A DNA stretch of 5,961 nucleotides from contig PMKA01000447.1 of NCBI GenBank assembly GCA_003157575.1, forward strand, positions 8,485 through 14,445. Reading direction: 5' to 3'. Position numbers and translations under genes: made by a program. Every line of letters starts with the position of its first letter. Position 1 is the stretch's first letter. This document shows positions 1-5,073 of the stretch, piece by piece. The notes below the pieces were generated by a model, which saw only the letters and a program-made list of their open reading frames with translations, did no database searches and was not told the origin of the DNA. Origin of the DNA: Opitutia bacterium (GTDB taxonomy: Bacteria; Verrucomicrobiota; Verrucomicrobiia; Opitutales; Opitutaceae).

Positions 1-522
1 TCGGGCAAGGGCGGCGTGGCGTACGTCATGGAGAAGGATTTCGGCTTCGACCTGCCGAAGGCCATGCACAAGGAATTCGGCCGCGTGATCAACGACCTTG
101 CCGACGAATTGAAGGCGGAGATCACCCCGGACCAGATCCATGAGGCCTTCCTCCGGGAATACATCACGCGCGACGAGCCGGTGAAGCTCGAACATTTCCG
201 GACGACCGAGCGCAACAGCCAGGTGAAGTGCGACGCAACGGTGAGGTACGAGGGGAAGGTCCACAAGTTCATCGGCTCCGGAAACGGGCCGATCGATGCC
301 TTTGTCAACGGGCTCGGCTCCGCCGGCGTGCCGGCCTTCGAACTCCTCTTCTACTCCGAACATTCGCTCGGCAAGGGTGCGGAGGCCCGCGCGGTGGCCT
401 ATATCCAGATCAAATCCGGGCGCGGAGTGACCTTCTTCGGGGCGGGGATCGACACCAGCATCGAACTCGCCTCAATCAAGGCGTTGGTGAGCGCCATCAA
501 CCGCTCGCTCGCGAAACACTGA
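1..522 (+). CDS. leuA: 2-isopropylmalate synthase, C-terminal part (5' end outside the window)
   Basis: This is the last 173 codons of 2-isopropylmalate synthase, which condenses acetyl-CoA with 2-oxoisovalerate in the first committed step of leucine synthesis in the cytoplasm. The reading frame is open from base 1 and starts with SGKGGVAYVMEKDFGFDLP, the linker motif typical of the long (type 2, yeast/actinobacterial-like) enzyme. Residues about 60-170 form the LeuA dimer (regulatory) domain that binds leucine for feedback inhibition; its hallmarks are LEHFRTTERNSQVKCDATV and the GSGNGPIDAFVNGL loop. The TIM-barrel catalytic domain lies upstream of the window. The GTG at 16 is an internal valine, not a start. 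The stop is TGA at 520-522. The frame is intact and shows no sign of decay. The family call is strong; the type 2 assignment rests on remembered motifs. Confidence 0.93.
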   Translation, partial: SGKGGVAYVMEKDFGFDLPKAMHKEFGRVINDLADELKAEITPDQIHEAFLREYITRDEPVKLEHFRTTERNSQVKCDATVRYEGKVHKFIGSGNGPIDAFVNGLGSAGVPAFELLFYSEHSLGKGAEARAVAYIQIKSGRGVTFFGAGIDTSIELASIKALVSAINRSLAKH

Positions 523-562
523 CGCCTTCGGGAGCCGGTTCCGGTCGCGGCTGGCGGCGTGT

Positions 563-578
563 CGGACTCTGTCGTCCG
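563..578 (+). other. weak hairpin in the leuA-ald gap
   Basis: The arms CGGAC (563-567) and GTCCG (574-578) flank a 6-base loop. A second small stem, AGCCG/CGGCT, lies at 533-537 and 548-552. Neither is followed by a T run, so an intrinsic terminator for leuA is possible but poorly supported. The rest of the gap from 523 to 628 shows no convincing promoter. Confidence 0.25.
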
Positions 579-628
579 CGCCTCCGTTTCCGGTTCCTTC
601 CGGCGGAATTTTGTCCTACCCTCCATCC

Positions 629-1732
629 ATGATCATCGGACTTCCAAAGGAAATCAAATCGCGGGAATACCGCGTCGCCCTTGCCCCCTCCACCGCCTAT
701 CAGCTGGTAAAGCGAGGCCACACGGTGATCGTGGAGCGGCAGGCTGGCGCCGGCTCGGGCTTTTCCGATGCCGATTACGAGCATGCGGGCGCGACGCTCG
801 TCAGCTCCCACACGGAGGTATTTGAAAAGGCGGATCTCATCGTGAAGGTCAAGGAGCCGTTGCCCGAGGAATATCCGCTGCTGCGCCCGGGCCAGATTCT
901 CTTCACCTATCTGCACCTGGCCGCGGACCGGGTGCTCACGGAGGCGCTGCTGAAATCGGGTGTGACGGGCATCGCCTACGAGACGATCGAGGTGAACCGC
1001 CACCTGCCGCTGCTCGAACCGATGAGCGAGATTGCCGGGCGCATGTCCATCCTCGTCGGCGGCTACTTCCTCGCCAAACACCATGGCGGGAGCGGCACGT
1101 TGCTCGGCGGCGTGCCGGGCGTCCTTCCGGGCAAGGTCGTCGTGCTCGGCGGCGGCGTTTCGGGGATCAATGCGGCGCGCATGGCCATCGGCCTCGGCGC
1201 GGACGTCACCGTCCTCGAAGTCGATCTCGAACGGATGCGGTTTCTCGATATCACGCTCCATTCCTCACACACGTTGTATTCCAGCGAGTCTCATCTCATG
1301 GATCTGCTCCCGTCCGTCGACCTGCTGATCGGCGCGGTGCTTCTGCCCGGAGCCAAGGCTCCCCGGCTGATCACCCGGGAGATGCTGCGTTGCATGCGGC
1401 CGGGCAGCGTGCTTGTCGACATTGCCATCGACCAGGGCGGCTGCGCGGAAACCTCGCGCCCGACCACCCACGACGACCCCGTGTTCGTCGAGGAGGGCGT
1501 CACCCATTATTGCGTCGCCAACATGCCCGGCGCCTACTCCCGCACCGCCACGCAGGCCCTCACCAACGTCACCCACCGCTACATCGAACTGCTTGCGGAC
1601 CACGGAGTATCTGAAGCCTGCCGGATGGTGCCGGCCCTCGCCGGGGGCATCAACATCCAGGGGGGCAGGGTGACCTGTCAGGCAGTGGCCGCCGCACACG
1701 GCATGCCGTTCACGCCGCCGCTGCTCGGTTGA
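629..1732 (+). CDS. ald: alanine dehydrogenase
   Basis: This 367-residue protein is an NAD-dependent L-alanine dehydrogenase (EC 1.4.1.1), which interconverts L-alanine with pyruvate and ammonia in the cytoplasm. The N-terminus [20 protein letters not shown] is the family signature. The residues known to bind pyruvate and act in catalysis are present: Arg15, Lys75 (VKVKEP), His96 (TYLHLA) and the catalytic Asp268 in VDIAIDQGG. The NAD-binding Rossmann loop [11 protein letters not shown] is at 174-184, with an acidic residue (VLEVD, 195-199) at the end of the second strand. The C-terminal [19 protein letters not shown] segment is also typical. Length is normal for the family. ATG 629 is preferred over the in-frame TTG at 611 because family members begin with exactly this M-I-I-G; neither start has a clear ribosome binding site. 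Asp268 sits about two residues earlier than the Asp270 I recall for Mycobacterium, due to a slightly short loop around 207-220. It could serve alanine catabolism or ammonium assimilation; the context does not decide. Confidence 0.96.
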   Translation: MIIGLPKEIKSREYRVALAPSTAYQLVKRGHTVIVERQAGAGSGFSDADYEHAGATLVSSHTEVFEKADLIVKVKEPLPEEYPLLRPGQILFTYLHLAADRVLTEALLKSGVTGIAYETIEVNRHLPLLEPMSEIAGRMSILVGGYFLAKHHGGSGTLLGGVPGVLPGKVVVLGGGVSGINAARMAIGLGADVTVLEVDLERMRFLDITLHSSHTLYSSESHLMDLLPSVDLLIGAVLLPGAKAPRLITREMLRCMRPGSVLVDIAIDQGGCAETSRPTTHDDPVFVEEGVTHYCVANMPGAYSRTATQALTNVTHRYIELLADHGVSEACRMVPALAGGINIQGGRVTCQAVAAAHGMPFTPPLLG

Positions 1733-1757
1733 TCCGAATTCGCTGGTCCACTGCGGA

Positions 1758-1777
1758 CGATCGGCGGCCGCCGGTCG
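1758..1777 (+). terminator. possible rho-independent-like terminator after ald
   Basis: A strong hairpin with an 8-bp stem (1758-1765 with 1770-1777, one G-T wobble) and a GGCC loop contains the perfect 12-base palindrome CGGCGGCCGCCG at 1762-1773. It starts 26 bases after the ald stop. No T run follows directly, only ATTTT at 1788-1792, so it is not a classical intrinsic terminator. It could act as one in a GC-rich genome or protect the mRNA 3' end. Confidence 0.4.
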
Positions 1778-1842
1778 CCCACTTCCGATTTTCGCGCTGC
1801 TTACGCCTTGCCGAAGCGGCCGGCACCGGCTAAGCGGTTCTC

Positions 1843-2526
1843 ATGTTCAAAATCCTCGGGGCGGACGGCAGGGAGTATGGGCCGGTTGCGGCCGATCAGA
1901 TCAAGCGATGGATCGCAGAAGGCCGCGCGAATAGGGAGACCATGGTTCAAGTGGCCGGCGAACCCGGCTGGAAGCCTCTCGGTCAATACGCCGAATTTGC
2001 CGACGTGCTGGGCGCGCCGCCGGCTGCGGCTGGCGTTCCTCCGCCCTCCTCGGCGGTTCCGGCTTCGCCTGCGGCCGCGCCCGCTGGGGTGACACAGGCC
2101 GGCTCCGGCGGGCTCGCCCGCGCCCGGGCCGAACAGATGATAAGCGGTCCCGCCATCGCGCTGATGGTGACGGCCGGTCTCGGCCTCGCATTCGGCCTGT
2201 TCAACCTGACGGCCAGCCTTTTGTACTCGGGGCACGAGCAGCTTCCGCCGATGCCCGGCGTCGACCCCGACATGATCCGCATGATCCAGAAGGTCGCGTA
2301 TGGACCGGTCGCCGTCGGGGTTAAGCTCGTTTTCATCGGCATGAGCGTGCTCATTCTCCTCGGCGCGATCCGCATGCAAAGGCTTTCCAGCTACGGCCTG
2401 GCCATGACCGCGGCGGTAATCGCCCTTGTCCCGTGTTTCTTTTCCTGCTGCGGGCTGGGGATTCCCTTCGGCATCTGGGCGCTGATGGTGCTGAGCAAGC
2501 CCGAGGTCAAATCGCAGTTCCATTGA
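1843..2526 (+). CDS. GYF_2 (DUF4339) domain membrane protein
   Basis: A 227-residue protein of unknown function. Residues 1-56 form a GYF_2 domain (DUF4339), recognised by the pattern YGPV-x4-I-x2-WI-x-EGR, then GEPGWKPL and a final hydrophobic helix. GYF-like domains are thought to bind short peptides. Residues about 57-100 are an Ala/Pro-rich, low-complexity linker. The C-terminal half carries hydrophobic segments at about 102-128, 156-176 and 184-217 (the last long enough for two passes), including PCFFSCCGLGIPFGIWAL, a block I associate with GYF_2 membrane proteins of Verrucomicrobiota and Planctomycetes. There is no signal peptide, so the GYF_2 domain is probably cytoplasmic and tethered to the inner membrane. 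ATG 1843 is the start because the domain begins immediately after it; no Shine-Dalgarno sequence precedes it. No partner is obvious among the neighbours, and no specific role can be given. Confidence 0.85.
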   Translation: MFKILGADGREYGPVAADQIKRWIAEGRANRETMVQVAGEPGWKPLGQYAEFADVLGAPPAAAGVPPPSSAVPASPAAAPAGVTQAGSGGLARARAEQMISGPAIALMVTAGLGLAFGLFNLTASLLYSGHEQLPPMPGVDPDMIRMIQKVAYGPVAVGVKLVFIGMSVLILLGAIRMQRLSSYGLAMTAAVIALVPCFFSCCGLGIPFGIWALMVLSKPEVKSQFH

Positions 2527-2568
2527 TGGTCGTACCGCTCTAAAGGTGAGGCTTCTGGTCGGCCTTGT

Positions 2569-2586
2569 AGGAGCCTGCTTGCAGGC
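2569..2586 (+). repeat. REP-like palindromic element, copy 1
   Basis: The 18-mer AGGAGCCTGCTTGCAGGC contains a perfect 6-bp inverted repeat (GCCTGC, TT, GCAGGC) and is followed by GACG. Layout resembles the short REP elements of other GC-rich bacteria: a purine head AGGAG, a compact hairpin, then a GCGA-type tail. A near-identical copy starts 90 bases downstream. It lies 43 bases after the stop of the GYF_2 gene, outside any convincing coding region. Confidence 0.7.
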
Positions 2587-2629
2587 GACGCGCGACGGAG
2601 TCTGCTGTGTGCGAAGTGGACCGCCTTCG

Positions 2630-2640
2630 AGCAGGCTGCT
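2630..2640 (-). repeat. possible degenerate palindromic element in inverted orientation
   Basis: The 11-mer AGCAGGCTGCT is a perfect inverted repeat (AGCAG/CTGCT) around a central G, between copies 1 and 2. Read on the - strand with its flanks it gives GAAGCAGCCTGCTCGA, which loosely resembles the head-hairpin-tail layout of the neighbouring elements. The match is weak and could be chance. Confidence 0.3.
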
Positions 2641-2658
2641 TCAGTCCGCCCAAATCGC

Positions 2659-2676
2659 AGGAGCCTGGTTGCAGGC
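2659..2676 (+). repeat. REP-like palindromic element, copy 2
   Basis: AGGAGCCTGGTTGCAGGC matches copy 1 at 17 of 18 positions. The one change (C to G at 2668) breaks the innermost pair of the hairpin. The tail differs (TGTG instead of GACG). It is in the same orientation as copy 1 and faces the inverted element at 2691-2715. Confidence 0.7.
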
Positions 2677-2690
2677 TGTGCTTACCCAGG

Positions 2691-2715
2691 AATCGCGGGC
2701 GAGCTCGCTTCCTGC
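2691..2715 (-). repeat. REP-like palindromic element, inverted, different stem
   Basis: The core is the perfect 10-base palindrome GCGAGCTCGC at 2699-2708. Read on the - strand, the element runs AGGAAGCGAGCTCGCCCGCG and then AT. It keeps the AGGA head and GCGA-type tail of copy 1 but has another stem sequence, suggesting a second subtype of the same repeat family. Together with copy 2 it makes a head-to-head inverted pair with a 14-base spacer (2677-2690), the arrangement seen in REP doublets elsewhere. Confidence 0.6.
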
Positions 2716-2729
2716 CCCGATCGGTTTGC

Positions 2730-2751
2730 ATGGATGCGGCCTGGCATCCGT
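2730..2751 (+). promoter_or_regulatory. hairpin just upstream of the DUF2752 gene
   Basis: The arms GGATGC (2732-2737) and GCATCC (2744-2749) close a 6-base loop, and one wobble plus one A-T pair extend the stem to 8 bp. It ends 15 bases before the ATG at 2767. There is no T run. It could shape translation initiation or be another repeat remnant; the sequence alone does not say. The upstream in-frame ATG at 2734 lies inside this stem. Confidence 0.35.
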
Positions 2752-2766
2752 CTCATATTGAATCCA

Positions 2767-3207
2767 ATGTCGGATAATATCCATTCCTCGAATACGACCG
2801 TGACTGCGCCCCCTCCGAAACTGCGTGCCGCTCCGCGCCCGGCCCTGTGGAGCCTGATCGTGGCCGGCGCGGGCCTGGCCGGGGTCTGCGCATTGTATTT
2901 TATCGACCCTGCGCGCCACGAGATATACCCCTGCATGTTCCACGCCACGACGGGCCTGAACTGCCCGGGCTGCGGCGGACTCCGCGCCACGCATCAATTG
3001 CTGCGCGGGCATCCCGGCGCCGCCTGGCTGCTCAATCCCCTGGCCGTCCTGCTCGTGCCGGTCTACGTCCTGCTCGCCTGTCACACTGTTTCAGGGCTGT
3101 TCCGCGGACACGGTCTCCGGTGCGCAACGCCGCGCCCCGCCGCGATCTGGTCGGGCGTGGCCGCGATCGTCCTGTTCGGAATCCTGAGAAACCTCCCGTG
3201 GTTCTGA
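2767..3207 (+). CDS. DUF2752 family membrane protein
   Basis: A 146-residue protein of the DUF2752 family, whose function is unknown. The diagnostic block is at residues 55-81: PC, then TGLNCPGCGGLRATHQLLRG, with Cys56, Cys66 and Cys69; the CPGCG-x-[TL]-RA core is the family hallmark and looks able to bind a metal or form disulfides. A later Asn-Pro (90-91) in LLNPLAVLL is also typical. Hydrophobic segments at about 27-47, 86-107 and 125-143 predict two or three inner-membrane helices with the cysteine loop between the first two. ATG 2767 is chosen over the in-frame ATG at 2734 because the upstream 11 codons fall in a hairpin and repeat region and the family starts shortly before its first helix. 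No ribosome binding site is visible. It stands 159 bases before the arnT-like gene; a functional link is possible but unsupported. Confidence 0.85.
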   Translation: MSDNIHSSNTTVTAPPPKLRAAPRPALWSLIVAGAGLAGVCALYFIDPARHEIYPCMFHATTGLNCPGCGGLRATHQLLRGHPGAAWLLNPLAVLLVPVYVLLACHTVSGLFRGHGLRCATPRPAAIWSGVAAIVLFGILRNLPWF

Positions 3208-3366
3208 GGCGGCATTTTCCATGCGAAGAACGGCCGCCTTGTGCAGGCGATGTCCCGGGGACGCGGCGCCCCGGCCGCGTGTCGGCGGGCGTCCCCGCGG
3301 GGCCTCCCGGCCGTCTTTCGTCGTGACTCTCACGCCGCCGGGGCTTTTCCTACACGACACCTTTTG
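3208..3366 (+). promoter_or_regulatory. GC-rich structured gap and possible leader of the arnT-like gene
   Basis: The gap holds several inverted repeats. GGCGGC (3208-3213) pairs with GCCGCC (3233-3238) over a 19-base loop. CGGGGACGC (3256-3264) pairs perfectly with GCGTCCCCG (3289-3297) over a 24-base, GC-rich loop, and the second arm overlaps another palindrome, CCCCGCGGGG (3293-3302), so the two structures exclude each other. No T run follows. The reading frame of the arnT-like gene is open back to a GTG at 3241, but that 42-residue stretch is Arg/Ala/Pro-rich and unlike the family. A leader, attenuator or 3' mRNA structure are all possible. Confidence 0.4.
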
Positions 3367-5073
3367 ATGACCGAGAACGCCCCCTCCTCATTCTGGCTGC
3401 GCGACCTCCTGCTTCTTACGCTGGCATTTGCGGCGTTCTATGGATTCCGCCTCGGAAGTTATCCGCTGGCCAATCCGGATGAAGGACGCAACGCCGAGAT
3501 CCCGCGCGAGATGGTGGCGGCCGGCGACTGGGTGACGCCCCGCCTCGACGGCGTGAACTACTTCGAGAAGCCGCCGTTGGTGTATTGGACGGTGGCCGTA
3601 TGCCTCGAGCTCCTCGGCCCGGGCGAAGGGTCCGTGCGCGCCGCGCCGCTGCTCTTCGCACTCGTCGGAGTCCTTTGCACCTATGCGGCGGCGCGGAGGA
3701 TCTACGGACGCTCCGCCGGCCTCGCCGCCGCCCTCGTGCTGGGCACCTCGCTTCTCTATTTCGCCCTCGCGCGGTTCCTCATCCTCGACATGGCCGTCTC
3801 GGTGTTCATGGGCGCGACGCTCTTCTGTTTCATCCTGGGGGTGCGCGAACCGCCGCCTGCGGCCGGCTCGAACCCGTGGGCGGCGCGCCGTCGCTGGCTG
3901 TTCTACGGACTCTACGCGAGCGCCGCCCTTGCCACGCTGGCGAAGGGCCTCATGGGCTTCATGGTGACGGGGGCCGTGATGTTCCTCTGGCTGCTCGCCT
4001 TCAACCAGTGGAAACGCCTGCGGCCGTTCTATCTTCCCACGGGCCTCCTGCTTTTCCTCGCGATTGCGGCGCCCTGGCACGTGCTCGCGGCGGCGCGCAA
4101 TCCGACCTGGTTCCACCGTTACGTGGTCTACGAGCATTTTGAGCGCTTCCTGACGCCGGCGGCGGGCCGGGCCGGAGCCTGGTGGTATTTCATTCCGGTC
4201 GTCCTGCTCGGCATTTTCCCCTGGAGCGGGTTTTTCTGGGCGGGCGTCCGCGGCGCCCTGCGCGGCGGCTGGGCGGATCGTAACAAAAACGCTGATACGT
4301 TGTTCTTTGTCCTCTGGGCGGGCTTCATATTCCTGTTTTTCTCGGCATCCCACTCCAAGCTTCCACCCTATATCCTGCCCGTGTTTCCCGCCCTGGCCGT
4401 GCTGACCGGCCGGTGGCTGGCCGACGGCCATGCCGGTGGCTGGCCCGCTCTGCGCGGCGGGCTCGCCTTCTTCGGCGTTTTTTGCGGCCTGCTCGCCGCG
4501 GCGGTGTGCGTCGTCGTGTTCCGGCCGTCGATCGTCCACAACTTCCCGGCGGCCCAGGCGCAGGCGCTGCGACCCGCCGCCTGCACGCTCGCTGCGGTGC
4601 TGCTCCTCGGGGGCATCCTGGCCCCCGCGCTCGCGCGGGCGCGCCGGGCGTCCGCGGCGCTCGGCGCCATGGCGGCGACTGTGGTCCTTTTCTGCGGCGT
4701 CCTGACGTTCGCCGCCGTTCACATCCAGCGCCCGGGCACGAAGGACCTCGCCCTCTTCGTGAAGGCCCACGCGGGACCGTCGGACCGGGTCCTGCATTAT
4801 CACGATTTCTTCCACGACTTCACTTTCTATGCCGGACGCGCCGTCGACGTCGTCGCCGCCAAGGGCGAGCTCGAACTCGAGGAGGACGCCGCGGCCCGTG
4901 GGAGTGGGCGTTTTCTCGACGAATCCGCATTCCGGAGGCTCTGGGCGCAGCCCGGGCGCGTGTTTGCCGTGGCGCGCAAGACCGACGCACTGCGGCTGTT
5001 CGCCGACCCGACGTTCAGTTGTCATTTACTCGCCCAGAGCGAGGACCATGATCTCTTCAGCAACGAACCCTAG
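3367..5073 (+). CDS. arnT: ArnT-like integral membrane glycosyltransferase (GT39/GT83 type)
   Basis: A 568-residue polytopic inner-membrane glycosyltransferase of the ArnT/PMT clan. ArnT moves 4-amino-4-deoxy-L-arabinose from undecaprenyl phosphate to lipid A at the periplasmic face. Helix 1 (about 11-29) is followed by NPDEGRNAEIPREM, with the acidic pair Asp38-Glu39 characteristic of this clan, then GDWVTPRLDGVNYFEKPPLVYW (split at 53-74), matching ArnT's first periplasmic loop. Further ArnT-like blocks are LAKGLMGF and SHSKLPPYILPVFPALAVL (Lys331 in KLPPYILP). About a dozen hydrophobic segments are followed by a soluble C-terminal region from about 455, as in ArnT (usual length near 550). 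ATG 3367 is preferred over the GTG at 3241 because family similarity and helix 1 begin just after it; no Shine-Dalgarno sequence is seen. The 3' end overlaps or abuts an ArnB-like gene, favouring the ArnT call, but related GT39 enzymes with other sugars or acceptors cannot be excluded. Confidence 0.8.
   Translation: MTENAPSSFWLRDLLLLTLAFAAFYGFRLGSYPLANPDEGRNAEIPREMVAAGDWVTPRLDGVNYFEKPPLVYWTVAVCLELLGPGEGSVRAAPLLFALVGVLCTYAAARRIYGRSAGLAAALVLGTSLLYFALARFLILDMAVSVFMGATLFCFILGVREPPPAAGSNPWAARRRWLFYGLYASAALATLAKGLMGFMVTGAVMFLWLLAFNQWKRLRPFYLPTGLLLFLAIAAPWHVLAAARNPTWFHRYVVYEHFERFLTPAAGRAGAWWYFIPVVLLGIFPWSGFFWAGVRGALRGGWADRNKNADTLFFVLWAGFIFLFFSASHSKLPPYILPVFPALAVLTGRWLADGHAGGWPALRGGLAFFGVFCGLLAAAVCVVVFRPSIVHNFPAAQAQALRPAACTLAAVLLLGGILAPALARARRASAALGAMAATVVLFCGVLTFAAVHIQRPGTKDLALFVKAHAGPSDRVLHYHDFFHDFTFYAGRAVDVVAAKGELELEEDAAARGSGRFLDESAFRRLWAQPGRVFAVARKTDALRLFADPTFSCHLLAQSEDHDLFSNEP
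5041..5045 (+). promoter_or_regulatory. Shine-Dalgarno-like GAGGA before the arnB-like gene
   Basis: GAGGA inside the arnT 3' end ends two bases before ATG 5048. It is the only purine-rich ribosome-binding-like motif directly upstream of any start in this window. The spacing is short for a start at 5048 and too long (29 bases) for one at 5075, so it favours 5048 or helps re-initiation after arnT. Confidence 0.35.

Noticed and set aside
497..1261. 254-codon open frame on the - strand opposite ald
   Set aside because: Low-complexity His/Arg/Ala-rich product antisense to the conserved alanine dehydrogenase; no family features.
1801..2523. 240-codon open frame on the - strand opposite the GYF_2 gene
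   Set aside because: Charged, repetitive composition typical of antisense reading of GC-rich coding DNA; the + strand frame has a recognisable domain and membrane helices.
2569..2715. CRISPR array
   Set aside because: Only two or three short palindromic units with unequal spacing and changing orientation, and no cas genes; this fits REP-like elements instead.
2726..2759. sigma-70-type promoter (TTGCAT with CATATT) before the DUF2752 gene
   Set aside because: The spacing of 22 bases is too long, the -10 match is poor, and the start codon would be only a few bases downstream.
2546..2761. 71-codon open frame covering the repeat region on the + strand
   Set aside because: It runs straight through the palindromic repeats, has no family features and overlaps the next gene's upstream hairpin; the repeats explain the sequence better.
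3241..3366. 42-residue N-terminal extension of the arnT-like protein from a GTG start
   Set aside because: The Arg/Ala/Pro-rich stretch does not resemble a signal peptide or the family N-terminus, and it lies over strong inverted repeats.
3388..5025. 545-codon open frame on the - strand opposite the arnT-like gene
   Set aside because: It is an artefact of high GC and third-position bias: the translation is dominated by Arg, Glu, Gly and Ala with no recognisable domain, while the + strand encodes a clear polytopic transferase.
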